Source: Psychrobacillus glaciei
GTDB lineage: Bacteria; Bacillota; Bacilli; Bacillales_A; Planococcaceae
Length of the DNA stretch: 64,000 nt
Assembly: GCF_008973485.1 (NCBI RefSeq)
Contig: NZ_CP031223.1
Coordinates: forward strand, 1,674,001 to 1,738,000
Direction: 5' to 3'
Shown: one piece after another, positions 1-8,961 of the stretch
How positions within the stretch are numbered: the first letter of the stretch is position 1
Layout: every line of letters starts with the position of its first letter
Translations under genes and position numbers: made by a program
The notes under the pieces: generated by a model
The model's input: only the letters and a program-made list of their open reading frames with translations
Told to the model about the DNA's origin: nothing
The model's database searches: none

Positions 1-2
1 CG

Positions 3-113
3 AAGTTTAATAATAGATTCTTAAAAGCTATATTTGGTTTGATTGCGTACATATTGTTGTTTATAGGTTTTATCACGATGATATATATTATCTTTAATCC
101 AACAAAAGCTTAG
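3..113 (+). CDS. yphE: C-terminal tail of a small membrane protein, YphE/DUF2768-like (partial)
   Basis: An open frame enters from outside the window and stops at TAG 111-113, giving 36 residues. It has a basic stretch (KFNNRFLKA) followed by one hydrophobic membrane segment and a short tail ending NPTKA. Position just upstream of a YphF-like lipoprotein and spoIVA matches yphE in B. subtilis, a small DUF2768 membrane protein. The assignment rests on this context plus the single membrane helix; the N-terminus is not visible and the function is unknown. Confidence 0.6.
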   Translation, partial: KFNNRFLKAIFGLIAYILLFIGFITMIYIIFNPTKA

Positions 114-126
114 TAAGGAGATTAGG

Positions 127-837
127 ATGAAAAACATAAAACTTTTAGCTACTATTCTTTTAGGAATACTAGTTTTAACGGGATGTGGCTATAAAAGTGG
201 ACAACAGCCGGAAAACTTGTTGCCATATGAAGATCAGTTAATGGTCGTTCAAAATGCTGTCAATAGCTTTAGAGAAGACTCGGGTGGTTTATTACCGATT
301 AAAACTCGAGATATGGGAACAGACCAATATATTAAATATCCCATTGATTTTACAAAAATTGTTCCAAGATATATAGGTAAATCACCAGCTAACTCATATG
401 AAGCAGGTGGCATTTATCAATATGTACTTATGGATGTAGAAGAGAATCCAACAGTTAAGTTGGTAGATTTACGTATTGCCGAGACCCTACGTGATATTAA
501 CTATCGTAAAGGCATTAATGGTTATGGCCCTATCGCAGAAATCATTGGGGAAGGCGTGTATAAGCTCGATTATAAAAAGATGGGATACAAAAGTGAGTTG
601 TCGGTTCAAAGCCCATATTCGGATACACAGTTGCCTTTAGTAGCAACAGGTGACGGGAAAATGTTTGTGGATTACTCTATTGAACTAAATCGAATGCTTC
701 AGGACAATAAAACAAAGGTAAAACCTGGAGAGGATATTCGTCACCTACTCACGGATAACTTTGCTATTGTTCCTGCCTACTCACTTCCATATACAGTAAA
801 TGAACAGAATGAACCAATTTTTATGTTGGCAAAATAA
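127..837 (+). CDS. yphF: YphF-like lipoprotein
   Basis: A 236-residue secreted lipoprotein. The N-terminus has a lysine, a hydrophobic stretch and the lipobox LTGC, with Cys20 as the lipidation site, so the mature protein should be anchored to the outer face of the membrane. AAGGAG lies 7 bases before the ATG. It follows the yphE-like gene by 13 bases, probably one transcript, and ends at a strong terminator. Position before spoIVA and size match B. subtilis YphF (about 244 aa). No catalytic motif is recognisable; the function is unknown. Confidence 0.7.
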   Translation: MKNIKLLATILLGILVLTGCGYKSGQQPENLLPYEDQLMVVQNAVNSFREDSGGLLPIKTRDMGTDQYIKYPIDFTKIVPRYIGKSPANSYEAGGIYQYVLMDVEENPTVKLVDLRIAETLRDINYRKGINGYGPIAEIIGEGVYKLDYKKMGYKSELSVQSPYSDTQLPLVATGDGKMFVDYSIELNRMLQDNKTKVKPGEDIRHLLTDNFAIVPAYSLPYTVNEQNEPIFMLAK

Positions 838-844
838 ACGATTG

Positions 845-879
845 AACGTTTCATGCTTTATGCATGAAACGTTTTTTTT
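845..879 (+). terminator. Rho-independent terminator after yphF
   Basis: A perfect 12-bp stem (845-856 with 862-873), a TTTAT loop and a run of T. It separates yphF from spoIVA. Confidence 0.9.
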
Positions 880-915
880 GTGCATATATTAAACTGCGAA
901 GAAAGGAGAGTATCC

Positions 916-2394
916 ATGTCAAATAAACTTTATGAACAAATAGCAGAACGTACTAATGGAGATGTGTATATTGGAGTTGTAGGGCCTGTTCGAGTTGGTA
1001 AATCTACTTTTGTGAAACGAGTAATGGAGCTAGTTGTTATTCCTAATATAAAAGAGGAATCAGAGAGATTACGAGCACAAGATGAACTTCCACAAAGTTC
1101 ACCTGGAAACGTCATTATGACGGCTGAGCCGAAATTTGTTCCTGCACACGGAACAAATATTTATCTCGGAGAAGAACAATTACGATTACAAATTAGGTTA
1201 GTAGATTGTGTAGGGTACATGATTGATGGCATAAAAACGCATTCAGGAGAAGAAGGGCAAAAACTAGTCCATACACCTTGGCATAGTGAAGCCATTCCAT
1301 TTGAAGAAGCTGCAAGAATCGGAACAGACAAAGTAATACGTGATCACTCTACTATTGGGATAGTTGTAACTACAGATGGATCGGTAAATAATATTCCGAG
1401 AAAAGCGGCAGAGAATGCAGAACAACAGATTATTGCTCAATTAAAAGAAATTGGTAAACCATTTGTTATCGTTTTAAATAGTAAAATGCCTGGTCATGCT
1501 GATACGATTCATTTATGTGATGAGTTACAAAAAGAACATGAAGTACCTGTAATTGCAGTTGCGGTGGATCGCATGACTGCAGAGGAAATTCAATACATAC
1601 TCCAACAGGCACTTTATGAATTCCCTATTACAGATATTGAACTTGTTAAACCAGATTGGACCGATGTCTTAGAGCCGGATCATTTTGTTAACAATGCAAT
1701 CACCTCTTCGTTGCAAGAATGGCTTAAAATTGTTTCTAAAATGAAAGATGTAAAAGAGCTTGCTGCTAGATTTAAACAAGTTCCCTTCATTCAATCAGCA
1801 GATGTAGTAGAAGCGAACCCCGGACGAGGCTCTGCTTGCATTCAAATTGGCCTAAAACCAGAAGTGTTTCAAGAAGTTTGTGATGAATGGTTAGAAGAGC
1901 CGATTCAATCTAAAAAAGATTGGCTTTTATTTGTAAAAGAAGCTTCTACCGCAAAAAAAGCTTATAACAAATTTTCAGAAGCATTAGAGGCTGCCAAAAA
2001 ACATGGATACGGGGTATCCCTTCCGACAATTCATGATTTCCAACCATCTGCACCAGAAATTATTAAACAAAATAATTTCTATGGAGTCAGTTTAAAAGCA
2101 AAAGCAGCATCTCTGCATATAATTCGAGTAGATATGGAAGCGGAATTTGCTCCTTTAATCGGTTCTGAATTTCATAGTCAGCAGCTGCTAAAAGATTTAA
2201 AACACGGCTATTTGCATGATCGAGATGCATTGTGGCAAACACAAGTTTTTGGTACTTCACTAGTCGAAGTAATGAAAGAAAGCTTGCGTTATAAAACAGA
2301 AAATGTTTCTGTACTTGCGAAAAAAAGAATGCGAGAAACGATTGAAAGAATGGTAAACGAAGGAGATAGAGGTTTAATAACGTTTATTCTATAA
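916..2394 (+). CDS. spoIVA: Stage IV sporulation protein A, spore coat morphogenetic ATPase
   Basis: SpoIVA polymerises on the outer forespore membrane using ATP and forms the basement layer of the spore coat. The 492 residues equal the B. subtilis length. The P-loop GPVRVGKST lies near residues 23-31, and the conserved blocks RAQDELPQS, IMTAEPKFVPA, VDCVGY and HSTIGIVVTTDG follow. The C-terminus ends in the conserved LITFIL. The ATG at 916 follows GAAAGGAGAG; an upstream GTG at 880 overlaps the preceding terminator and was not used. Expression is expected from a sigma-E promoter, but I could not place one confidently. Confidence 0.97.
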   Translation: MSNKLYEQIAERTNGDVYIGVVGPVRVGKSTFVKRVMELVVIPNIKEESERLRAQDELPQSSPGNVIMTAEPKFVPAHGTNIYLGEEQLRLQIRLVDCVGYMIDGIKTHSGEEGQKLVHTPWHSEAIPFEEAARIGTDKVIRDHSTIGIVVTTDGSVNNIPRKAAENAEQQIIAQLKEIGKPFVIVLNSKMPGHADTIHLCDELQKEHEVPVIAVAVDRMTAEEIQYILQQALYEFPITDIELVKPDWTDVLEPDHFVNNAITSSLQEWLKIVSKMKDVKELAARFKQVPFIQSADVVEANPGRGSACIQIGLKPEVFQEVCDEWLEEPIQSKKDWLLFVKEASTAKKAYNKFSEALEAAKKHGYGVSLPTIHDFQPSAPEIIKQNNFYGVSLKAKAASLHIIRVDMEAEFAPLIGSEFHSQQLLKDLKHGYLHDRDALWQTQVFGTSLVEVMKESLRYKTENVSVLAKKRMRETIERMVNEGDRGLITFIL

Positions 2395-2520
2395 AATGGT
2401 TAATAATGGATTTTTTCATTCAAAAAACATGCAGTAATGAGGCCGTGTCTTCCTTGAACAAAGTAGATGAAGTTGTTGGTAATATGCAGAAAATTTAAAA
2501 ATATAACCCAATTATTTGGA

Positions 2521-2560
2521 ACGGGGCTTTTCGCGTCTATGCGAAAAGTCCCGTTATTTC
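2521..2560 (+). terminator. Probable terminator after spoIVA
   Basis: A 14-bp stem with one G-T wobble (2521-2534 with 2541-2554) around a 6-base loop, followed by a short T-rich tail. The U-tract is weak, so efficiency is uncertain. Confidence 0.6.
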
Positions 2561-2611
2561 ATTAAATTCGTCATTTTTTGCTTAAAGTTCCCAAAACACG
2601 TGCAAATAGTG

Positions 2612-2638
2612 TTGCGAAGCCTTTTTGGTTGTGATACT
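2612..2638 (+). promoter_or_regulatory. Possible vegetative promoter of hbs
   Basis: TTGCGA at 2612-2617 and an extended -10 (TGT then GATACT at 2633-2638). The 15-base spacer is shorter than ideal, so this is a weak prediction supported mostly by the extended -10 element and position. Confidence 0.3.
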
Positions 2639-2685
2639 CTTTTTACAGGATTAAAGCTATCTTCCTTTGAGAGGAGGTGAATGTT

Positions 2686-2958
2686 ATGAATAAAACAGAA
2701 TTAGTGAACTCTGTTGCTGAAGCTACAGATCTTTCTAAGAAAGATGCTTCTAAAGCAGTTGAAGCTGTATTTGAATCAATTCAAACTGCTCTTGCAGATG
2801 GTGAAAAAGTTCAATTAATCGGTTTTGGTAACTTTGAGGTACGTGAACGTGCTGCACGTAAAGGACGTAATCCTCAAACAGGTAAAGAGATCGACATCGC
2901 TGCAAGCAAGGTACCTGCTTTCAAACCAGGTAAAGCGCTTAAAGACGCAGTTAAATAA
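2686..2958 (+). CDS. hbs: HU-family nucleoid protein HBsu
   Basis: A 90-residue DNA-bending protein that coats the chromosome. The signature [18 protein letters not shown] and the C-terminal [15 protein letters not shown] are present, and residues 1-90 align by eye with B. subtilis HBsu. An in-frame GTG at 2677 lies inside the GAGGAGGTGA ribosome-binding site, so the ATG at 2686 is the start. The very strong SD fits a highly expressed gene. It lies between spoIVA and folE, as in B. subtilis. Confidence 0.98.
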   Translation: MNKTELVNSVAEATDLSKKDASKAVEAVFESIQTALADGEKVQLIGFGNFEVRERAARKGRNPQTGKEIDIAASKVPAFKPGKALKDAVK

Positions 2959-2975
2959 CTGATGTTGTCGTACAT

Positions 2976-3019
2976 AGAACGGTTACCTTGAAGCTATCTT
3001 CTTGGTAGCCGTTCTTTTC
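2976..3019 (+). terminator. Terminator after hbs
   Basis: An AGAACGGTTACC arm pairs with GGTAGCCGTTCT (one G-T pair) across a 14-base loop, followed by TTTTC. It ends the monocistronic hbs unit. Confidence 0.8.
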
Positions 3020-3079
3020 TTTTTGGAAATGACAGAAAAGAAATGATAAATATACATAATTGAAAAATATTTATTATCT

Positions 3080-3107
3080 TTGAATCGTATGCTAAGATTC
3101 TTATGAT
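3080..3107 (+). promoter_or_regulatory. Probable sigma-A promoter of folE
   Basis: TTGAAT at 3080-3085, a 16-base spacer and TATGAT at 3102-3107, about 30 bases before the folE start codon and downstream of the hbs terminator. Confidence 0.5.
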
Positions 3108-3137
3108 TACGAAGTTGTTTTAGGAGGTATAACAAAA

Positions 3138-3707
3138 ATGAAAAATGTCGATTTAGAAAAAATAGAAGAAGCAGTCAAGATGATACTAGAAGCTGTGGGT
3201 GAAAATCCTTCTAGAGAAGGTTTACTGGATACACCGAAAAGAGTAGCTAAGATGTACGCGGAAATGTTTGAGGGATTGCAACAGGATCCAAAAGAATATT
3301 TTCAAACTGTTTTTAATGAAGAGCATGAAGAGCTAGTGTTAGTAAAAGATATACCATTCTATTCTATGTGTGAGCATCATCTAGTGCCATTTTACGGTAA
3401 AGCACATGTTGCCTATATACCACGAAATGGAGTTGTGACTGGGCTGAGTAAACTGGCAAGAGCGGTAGAAACAACCGCGAAACGTCCTCAACTTCAAGAG
3501 AGAATTACATCTACAGTTGCAGATGATATAATGGAAATGTTAAACCCTCATGGTGTTTATGTTGTAGTGGAAGCGGAGCATATGTGTATGACAATGCGAG
3601 GTATAAAAAAACCGGGTTCAAAAACCGTTACTGCTGTTGCACGCGGTATATTAGAAACGAATGATATAAAACGTTCCGAAATCTTATCTTTCATTCAGAT
3701 GAGTTAA
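3138..3707 (+). CDS. folE: GTP cyclohydrolase I
   Basis: Converts GTP to 7,8-dihydroneopterin triphosphate, the first step of tetrahydrofolate synthesis (FolEA/MtrA in B. subtilis). It has 189 residues, the usual length. The zinc-binding [14 protein letters not shown] block and the later [12 protein letters not shown] block carry the conserved Cys/His ligands, and GLSKLARAV is also typical. AGGAGGT precedes the ATG. It is followed by mtrB, the same pairing as the B. subtilis mtrAB operon, although a separate promoter is visible before mtrB here. Confidence 0.97.
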   Translation: MKNVDLEKIEEAVKMILEAVGENPSREGLLDTPKRVAKMYAEMFEGLQQDPKEYFQTVFNEEHEELVLVKDIPFYSMCEHHLVPFYGKAHVAYIPRNGVVTGLSKLARAVETTAKRPQLQERITSTVADDIMEMLNPHGVYVVVEAEHMCMTMRGIKKPGSKTVTAVARGILETNDIKRSEILSFIQMS

Positions 3708-3712
3708 CTGCT

Positions 3713-3742
3713 TTGGATGAATGGACAAGAATATGGTATGAT
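3713..3742 (+). promoter_or_regulatory. Possible promoter between folE and mtrB
   Basis: TTGGAT at 3713-3718, an 18-base spacer and TATGAT at 3737-3742, within the 67-base folE-mtrB gap. It would allow mtrB and the menaquinone genes to be transcribed separately from folE. Confidence 0.5.
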
Positions 3743-3774
3743 AAAAAAAGACTTCGAACAAAGGAGACTTTAAA

Positions 3775-3999
3775 ATGTCTAGTTCAGATTTTATCGTAAT
3801 CAAAGCAGAAGAAGATGGTGTAAATGTAATCGGATTGACTCGTGGTACAGATACTAAATTCCATCATTCTGAAAAGTTAGATACAGGTGAAGTAATGATT
3901 GCTCAATTTACAGAACATACTTCAGCAATGAAAATTAGAGGAAAAGCGTCTATTCAAACAGCTAATGGCGTGATTCAAAGTGATTCCAAAAAAATGTAG
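3775..3999 (+). CDS. mtrB: trp RNA-binding attenuation protein TRAP
   Basis: A 74-residue subunit of the 11-mer ring that binds tryptophan and then wraps (G/U)AG-repeat RNA to shut off trp genes. The core [20 protein letters not shown] and [14 protein letters not shown] are almost identical to the B. subtilis protein as I recall it, including the MKIRG segment that supplies Lys/Arg RNA contacts. AAAGGAG precedes the ATG. The trp operon is not in its B. subtilis place in this window, so the target genes must lie elsewhere. Confidence 0.96.
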   Translation: MSSSDFIVIKAEEDGVNVIGLTRGTDTKFHHSEKLDTGEVMIAQFTEHTSAMKIRGKASIQTANGVIQSDSKKM

Positions 4000-4046
4000 T
4001 AAACTATATAGAAGATTAACCGCAGCTGAGAAATGGAGTAAAGTGT

Positions 4047-4808
4047 ATGAACGAAGCATTGATATTACAACATGTTGAAACCTATAAAAAGAATATTCTT
4101 ATGCAACTTCAACAGAGCACTTTGCAAAAATACACCGGGATACCTGTAGTTGATGAAGATCGTTTGTTCTTCACAATTTTACCATTTCTTAATGAGGAAG
4201 ATTGGGATAACTCGGTAGAGGTTTCTGCAATCGCTGTTTCTCTTATTTTTTCTGCTCTTGCTGCACACGATTTAGTGAAGGAAGAAAATGCGACGGCTAA
4301 ATCACAACAGTTACAAGTGCTAGCGGGAGATTATTATAGTGGTCGGTATTACCAACTTTTGGCTAGTGAAAATAAAATAGATTTAATCCAACTATTATCT
4401 AATAGCGTTGCAATCATTACGGAGCATAAATCTAGATTTTATGATCTAGAAGATTACACACTGGAAGAATTAATTCAATCGATTCAACTAATCGAATGTA
4501 AACCAATTGAACGATTTTTAGAATACTACGCTTACCATGAGTATGTGTATATTATGAATGAAGCATTATTACTAGCAGCGTTAAAAAAAGAGTTAGTTGC
4601 CTTCGAAAATAACGAAAAAACATTTTATATAAGTAAATCTAAAATATTTCAATCCAATATGGACACACTGCGCCTTGAAATTGAAAAAATTGAACTGACT
4701 CTAGTCCAAGACGTTCGTTCCTCAGACTTATTAAATGAATCCTTGAAAGATGCGATTTTAGAGCGAGTGAGCAACCATTCACTGGAAAATCAGTTGAGAG
4801 AAGGGTAA
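4047..4808 (+). CDS. hepS: Heptaprenyl diphosphate synthase component I
   Basis: The small non-catalytic subunit that pairs with HepT to make the C35 side chain of menaquinone-7. It has 253 residues, close to the B. subtilis size (251). No strong motif is expected for this family; the assignment rests on [15 protein letters not shown], which is typical of HepS, and on the mtrB-hepS-menG-hepT order. The stop is 2 bases before the menG start, so the genes are probably translationally coupled. Confidence 0.92.
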   Translation: MNEALILQHVETYKKNILMQLQQSTLQKYTGIPVVDEDRLFFTILPFLNEEDWDNSVEVSAIAVSLIFSALAAHDLVKEENATAKSQQLQVLAGDYYSGRYYQLLASENKIDLIQLLSNSVAIITEHKSRFYDLEDYTLEELIQSIQLIECKPIERFLEYYAYHEYVYIMNEALLLAALKKELVAFENNEKTFYISKSKIFQSNMDTLRLEIEKIELTLVQDVRSSDLLNESLKDAILERVSNHSLENQLREG

Positions 4809-4810
4809 AC

Positions 4811-5515
4811 GTGGGAAAATCAAAAGAACAATATGTACACGAAGTTTTCGAAAGTATTTCAGATAACTATGATTCGATGAATTCGGTCATTAGTTTTCAG
4901 CAACATATAAAATGGCGTAACGACACGATGAAAGCAATGCAGGTGAAAAAGGGAAGTACAGCACTTGACGTTTGCTGTGGTACTGCTGATTGGACAATTG
5001 CATTAGCAGAAGCGACCGGTCCAACCGGAAAAGTGATTGGATTAGATTTTAGTCAAAATATGTTGAATGTAGGAAAAGAGAAAGTAAAAAACATTGCTCA
5101 AATTGAACTGGTACAAGGGAATGCAATGGAGCTACCTTTTGAAGATAGTTCATTTGATTATGTGACTATTGGCTTTGGGCTACGAAATGTTCCAGACTAT
5201 AAACAAGTGCTGGAAGAGATGAAACGAGTTACGAAACCGGGTGGTATGGTCGTTTGTTTAGAAACTTCGCAACCAGATTCTAAATTATTTAATGCTGGCT
5301 TCCGCTTTTATTTCCGTTTTGTAATGCCTTTGTTCGGAAAACTATTTGCGAAAAGTTACAAAGAATATTCGTGGCTTCAAGAATCAGCAAAGGACTTTCC
5401 AAATAGAGAAACGTTGTCCCGGTTATTCGAGGAAGTTGGTTTGAAAAAAGTATCAAATAAGCCTTATAGTGGTGGAGCAGCGGCGAGGCATATTGGTTTT
5501 AAGAAAGATATTTGA
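4811..5515 (+). CDS. menG: Demethylmenaquinone methyltransferase
   Basis: SAM-dependent C-methylation, the last step of menaquinone synthesis (MenG/UbiE family). It has 234 residues. Family motifs are [10 protein letters not shown] near the N-terminus, the SAM-binding [23 protein letters not shown] and FGLRNVPDY. It starts with GTG 2 bases after hepS, with AGAAGG upstream. It sits between the two heptaprenyl synthase genes, so one transcript makes the side chain and methylates the quinone ring. Confidence 0.97.
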   Translation: MGKSKEQYVHEVFESISDNYDSMNSVISFQQHIKWRNDTMKAMQVKKGSTALDVCCGTADWTIALAEATGPTGKVIGLDFSQNMLNVGKEKVKNIAQIELVQGNAMELPFEDSSFDYVTIGFGLRNVPDYKQVLEEMKRVTKPGGMVVCLETSQPDSKLFNAGFRFYFRFVMPLFGKLFAKSYKEYSWLQESAKDFPNRETLSRLFEEVGLKKVSNKPYSGGAAARHIGFKKDI

Positions 5516-5534
5516 GTGGGAGAAGGTATTATCT

Positions 5535-6509
5535 GTGGATAAGATGAAGTTGAAATTACTTTATTCCGATTTGAAATCGGATTTAGATGTCATCGAAAAA
5601 GAACTAGCAACTGCAGTGAATTCTTCTTCTCACTTATTAAATGAGGCTTCTCTTCATTTACTTCTTGCTGGAGGAAAGCGAATTCGTCCTGTTTTTGTCT
5701 TACTTTCAGCAAAGTTTGGCGATTATTCAATTGACTCCATAAAAAATGTTGCTGTGCCAGTTGAACTTATTCATATGGCCTCACTTGTACATGATGATGT
5801 AATAGACGACGCGGAAACAAGAAGAGGAAGAGAAACAGTAAAAACTCAGTGGAATAATAGAGTAGCGATGTATACGGGAGATTTTCTCTTTGCTAGAGCG
5901 ATTGAATACATAACAGTGTTAGAAAATACATATGCACATGAAGTGTTATCTCATACGATGGTAGAACTTTGTATTGGTGAAATATTACAAATTGAAGATA
6001 AGCATTTAATAGACCAAACTGTTCGAGATTACTTAAGACGGATAAAGCGGAAAACGGCCATTCTAATTTCAGCAAGTTGTGCTTTAGGTGCAATTGCCTC
6101 TGGGGCAGATGAAAAAACGATTAGACACTTAAAGCGATTTGGTTATTATGTAGGTATGTCTTTTCAAATCATTGATGATATATTAGACATTACTTCGACA
6201 GATGAGCAGCTTGGAAAACCAGCTGGAAGTGATTTATTGCAAGGTAATATAACTTTACCCGTTCTTTATGTCAAAAATGAACCTACTATCGCTCCTTTAT
6301 TAAAGGAAATGCTAGATGGAAGTATTTCAGAAGACAACAAGCAACAGCTATTAACGGAAATCCGTAATTCCGAGGCGATTAACCATGCTAAACAAGTAAG
6401 TAATATGTATTTGCAAAAGGCATTAAACGAAGTGAAACAATTGCCTGCAAATTCCGCGAAAAAGTCGTTACAAAATATTGCTTTATTTATGAGCAAACGT
6501 AAGTTTTGA
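5535..6509 (+). CDS. hepT: Heptaprenyl diphosphate synthase component II
   Basis: The catalytic prenyltransferase subunit for menaquinone-7 side-chain synthesis. It carries the first aspartate-rich motif HDDVIDDAE, GGKRIRP for pyrophosphate binding, the second DDILD motif, and the C-terminal KRKF typical of HepT. The frame opens earlier inside menG. I chose GTG 5535 (324 residues) because GAGAAGG lies 8 bases upstream; ATG 5544 is the alternative. The start lies 19 bases after menG. Confidence 0.93.
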   Translation: MDKMKLKLLYSDLKSDLDVIEKELATAVNSSSHLLNEASLHLLLAGGKRIRPVFVLLSAKFGDYSIDSIKNVAVPVELIHMASLVHDDVIDDAETRRGRETVKTQWNNRVAMYTGDFLFARAIEYITVLENTYAHEVLSHTMVELCIGEILQIEDKHLIDQTVRDYLRRIKRKTAILISASCALGAIASGADEKTIRHLKRFGYYVGMSFQIIDDILDITSTDEQLGKPAGSDLLQGNITLPVLYVKNEPTIAPLLKEMLDGSISEDNKQQLLTEIRNSEAINHAKQVSNMYLQKALNEVKQLPANSAKKSLQNIALFMSKRKF

Positions 6510-6583
6510 CTTTATGAAATTTGAATCTTATTGCTGAGAAGCGATAGAATAGATGAATGAGTGTAACTTAGATAGAATTTAAT

Positions 6584-6612
6584 TTGAAAATAGTGCATGA
6601 TAGTGATATTAT
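6584..6612 (+). promoter_or_regulatory. Sigma-A promoter of ndk
   Basis: TTGAAA at 6584-6589, exactly 17 bases, then TATTAT at 6607-6612, 57 bases before the ndk start codon. Confidence 0.65.
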
Positions 6613-6669
6613 TTGTAACGGTGGAGAAATTAGAAATTATCCCCTTATATAGTTGAAGGAGTGTTATTC

Positions 6670-7116
6670 ATGGAAAAAACATTTTTAATGGTAAAACCTG
6701 ATGGCGTACAACGTAACCTAATCGGTGAAATCGTAAACCGTTTTGAGAAAAAAGGATATCAATTAGTTGGAGCAAAATTAATGCAAATTCCAACTGAATT
6801 AGCAGAAGAACATTACGGCGAACATAAAGAACGCCCATTCTTCGGTGAATTAGTAGAATTCATCACTTCTGGACCAGTTTTTGCAATGGTTTGGGAAGGT
6901 GAAAATGTTATTACAACAGCTCGTCTTATGATGGGTGCTACAAATCCAAAAGAATCAGCTCCTGGAACAATCCGCGGAGACTTCGCAGTAACTGTTGGGA
7001 AAAACATTATCCATGGTTCTGACTCACTTGAAAGCGCTGAACGTGAAATCGGCTTATTCTTCAAACAAGAAGAATTAGTAGCTTACGCAAAAGACGCTAA
7101 CAACTGGATTAACTAA
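6670..7116 (+). CDS. ndk: Nucleoside diphosphate kinase
   Basis: Transfers phosphate from ATP to nucleoside diphosphates through a phosphohistidine. It has 148 residues. The N-terminal [15 protein letters not shown], the RPFFGELV segment and the active-site block [18 protein letters not shown] (phosphorylated His) are present. ATG 6670 follows GAAGGAGTG; an in-frame TTG at 6661 lies inside that SD. The gene has its own promoter and terminator and so forms a single-gene unit. Confidence 0.98.
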   Translation: MEKTFLMVKPDGVQRNLIGEIVNRFEKKGYQLVGAKLMQIPTELAEEHYGEHKERPFFGELVEFITSGPVFAMVWEGENVITTARLMMGATNPKESAPGTIRGDFAVTVGKNIIHGSDSLESAEREIGLFFKQEELVAYAKDANNWIN

Positions 7117-7126
7117 TATATCTCTA

Positions 7127-7174
7127 AAATAACAGTCAAATTTTTTAAATTTGACTGTTATTTTTTTTTTTTTT
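7127..7174 (+). terminator. Terminator after ndk
   Basis: A long stem, AATAACAGTCAAATT against AATTTGACTGTTATT, followed by about 14 consecutive T. Confidence 0.95.
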
Positions 7175-7261
7175 ATAAAAAAGCTAGAAATTATACTAAT
7201 GGGACTCAAGTGTTGTGACCGGATAGAAAAAATACGGCCGGATATATATTTTTCTTTCCAT

Positions 7262-7353
7262 AACTATAACGGTAATAGTGTAGCCAATGTTTCGTCCAAA
7301 GCACTCTAGAAATAGAGAAGACAAGATGCACTTAAGGGACGCTTGAGTTTTTC
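7262..7353 (+). repeat. Family A intergenic repeat, partial copy (3' end only)
   Basis: Matches only the last ~85 bases of the full family A element found 590 bases downstream (block GGTAATAGTGTAGCC through GTCCAAAGCACTCTAGAAA to the TTTTTCTT end). No 5' portion is recognisable. The preceding 7175-7261 holds no gene. Confidence 0.8.
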
Positions 7354-7447
7354 TTATAGATTAAGGAAGTATATAAAATACCGTGTTCATAGTGTTTTTA
7401 GTTTCACTGGATTGTCTAACACTGATTTGAGTCATCTCACATAAAGT

Positions 7448-7573
7448 TAACTCTTTATATAGAGATTTGGTTGTTTTCACGATAAAATTGGTTGCTTTCT
7501 TAAAGGATTTTGTTGCTCTCAGTGTAGAATCTGTAGCTTTCACTTTACAATTAGTCGCTCTATGACAGTTTTT
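7448..7573 (-). repeat. Degenerate 21-bp tandem repeat (about 5-6 units)
   Basis: Units of 21 bases start at 7469, 7490, 7511, 7532 and 7553, with a weaker one at 7448. Each begins near GGTTGCTTTC. On the minus strand this reads as a seven-residue periodic peptide (RATKSFK, KATNFIV, KTTKSLY) inside a 60-codon open frame with no ribosome-binding site. The sequence supports a tandem repeat; whether it is ever translated is doubtful. Confidence 0.6.
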
Positions 7574-7626
7574 AACTTTTTAGTTGAGCATTTAAACTTA
7601 ATAATACCTGTAACCATGTGGAAGTT

Positions 7627-7942
7627 GAGAAAAATAGTTAGCATCCATGTATAAAGAAGCGCTGAGCGGACGAAATTGCATCTTCGTCCGCTTTTAAAAG
7701 AATAGGAAAGTATCTAATCTCTTATTAACCAAACCTAATGCATCTTGTCTCTGCATATTTCAAGATGGCGTCGGACAAACACCCGCCACAAGATTATCGA
7801 AAAAAAGTGGATTGAGAAGTGACGCAGTCATTTCTCAATCCACAAAAATTCCCGCGGTAATAGTGTAGCCAAAGTTTCGTCCAAAGCACTCTAGAAATAG
7901 AGAAGACAAGAGCACTTAAAGGACGCTAGCGTTTTTCTTTTG
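7627..7942 (+). repeat. Family A structured intergenic repeat, full copy 1
   Basis: An about 300-bp element shared with 21763-22060 and 38003-38310. It opens with TAGCATCCAT and AGAAGCGCTGAGCGG. It contains a GCGGACGAA/TTCGTCCGC hairpin followed by TTTT, a 17-bp stem (7807-7823 with 7827-7843, one G-T pair) around GCA, and a CTCTA-GAAA-TAGAG hairpin. No conserved protein frame spans it. Confidence 0.85.
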
Positions 7943-8086
7943 AAAAAAGAACAAGTGATGGCTGAACAATTGAGAAAAAATGTAGATATTGGGAGATGTG
8001 TATAAAATCAAGTGTTTTTCTTATGTCCTAAATGTTCAGAATACGATATACTTTATTATAGGTATTTTGAAAGGAACGATGTTATT

Positions 8087-8857
8087 GTGCCAGACTACAT
8101 AAAATTTGTCGAATCTATCAAACAGAAGACAGGTATTGATCTTGCAGCGTATAAAGAAGCACAGATGAAACGCCGACTTACTTCGCTATATGAAAAAAAA
8201 GGATATAAAAACTTTGTCGAATTTTTTAATGCGCTTGATCATGATAGAGACTTATTAAACGAGTTTTTAGATCGAATGACGATTAATGTATCCGAGTTTT
8301 ACCGCAATGGAAAGCGTTGGGAAGTTTTGCAAAACAAAATATTTCCTAAACTATTAGCTGAAAATAAACGATTGAAGATCTGGAGTGCGGCATGTTCTAC
8401 AGGTGAAGAACCATATACAACTGCTATGGTTTTATCGAATTATCTTCCTCTTTCTCAAATCTCAGTGCATGCAACAGATTTAGATGAAAATGCAATACAT
8501 AGGGCCAAAGTTGGGATATATCCCGAACGCTCACTTGCAGAAGTTCCTAATGAGATAAAGTTTAAGTATTTTGAGAAACAAGGCCAGTTTTATAAAGTGG
8601 AAGATGCGATTAAAAAGACGGCTAATTTTAAAAAGCATAATTTATTGAAAGATACATACGATAAAAATTACGATTTAATTATTTGTCGTAATGTAATGAT
8701 TTATTTCACAGAAGAAGCAAAAGATCAAATTTATCAAAACTTTAGTAATTCTCTGCGTTCAGGTGGAATTCTCTTTGTCGGAAGTACTGAACAAATATTT
8801 AATCCTGGTAAATTTGGATTTGAGATAGAAGACACATTTTTTTACCGCAAAAAATAA
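8087..8857 (+). CDS. cheR: Chemotaxis protein methyltransferase CheR
   Basis: Uses SAM to methylate glutamates on chemoreceptors, acting at the receptor array in chemotactic adaptation. From GTG 8087 it has 256 residues, the B. subtilis length. Signatures are YKEAQMKRRLTSLYEKKGY, RMTINVSEFYRN, KIWSAACSTGEEPYT (SAM site), CRNVMIYF and FVGSTEQIFNP. The open frame extends upstream to 8012, but the homologue begins here and GAAAGGA lies 12 bases before. It lies alone between ndk and aroF, as in B. subtilis. Confidence 0.96.
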   Translation: MPDYIKFVESIKQKTGIDLAAYKEAQMKRRLTSLYEKKGYKNFVEFFNALDHDRDLLNEFLDRMTINVSEFYRNGKRWEVLQNKIFPKLLAENKRLKIWSAACSTGEEPYTTAMVLSNYLPLSQISVHATDLDENAIHRAKVGIYPERSLAEVPNEIKFKYFEKQGQFYKVEDAIKKTANFKKHNLLKDTYDKNYDLIICRNVMIYFTEEAKDQIYQNFSNSLRSGGILFVGSTEQIFNPGKFGFEIEDTFFYRKK

Positions 8858-8891
8858 AACTGTCCAATGAAAAAATTGGGCAGTTTTCTTC
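8856..8891 (+). terminator. Terminator after cheR
   Basis: AAAACTGTCCAAT pairs with ATTGGGCAGTTTT (one G-T) around GAAAAA, ending in T-rich sequence and overlapping the cheR stop codon. Confidence 0.85.
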
Positions 8892-8961
8892 TATACTTTA
8901 AAACTGATTTTATGATATAGTTGAAAACAAATACTTTAGCGAGTTGAAGGGGGAAAGCGTT

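Noticed and set aside
880-915. Upstream GTG start for spoIVA adding 12 residues
   Set aside because: It overlaps the end of the yphF terminator, lacks a ribosome-binding site, and the ATG at 916 gives the family length.
7361-7543. Minus-strand 60-codon gene over the 21-bp repeats
   Set aside because: No ribosome-binding site, and the peptide is explained by the tandem repeat.
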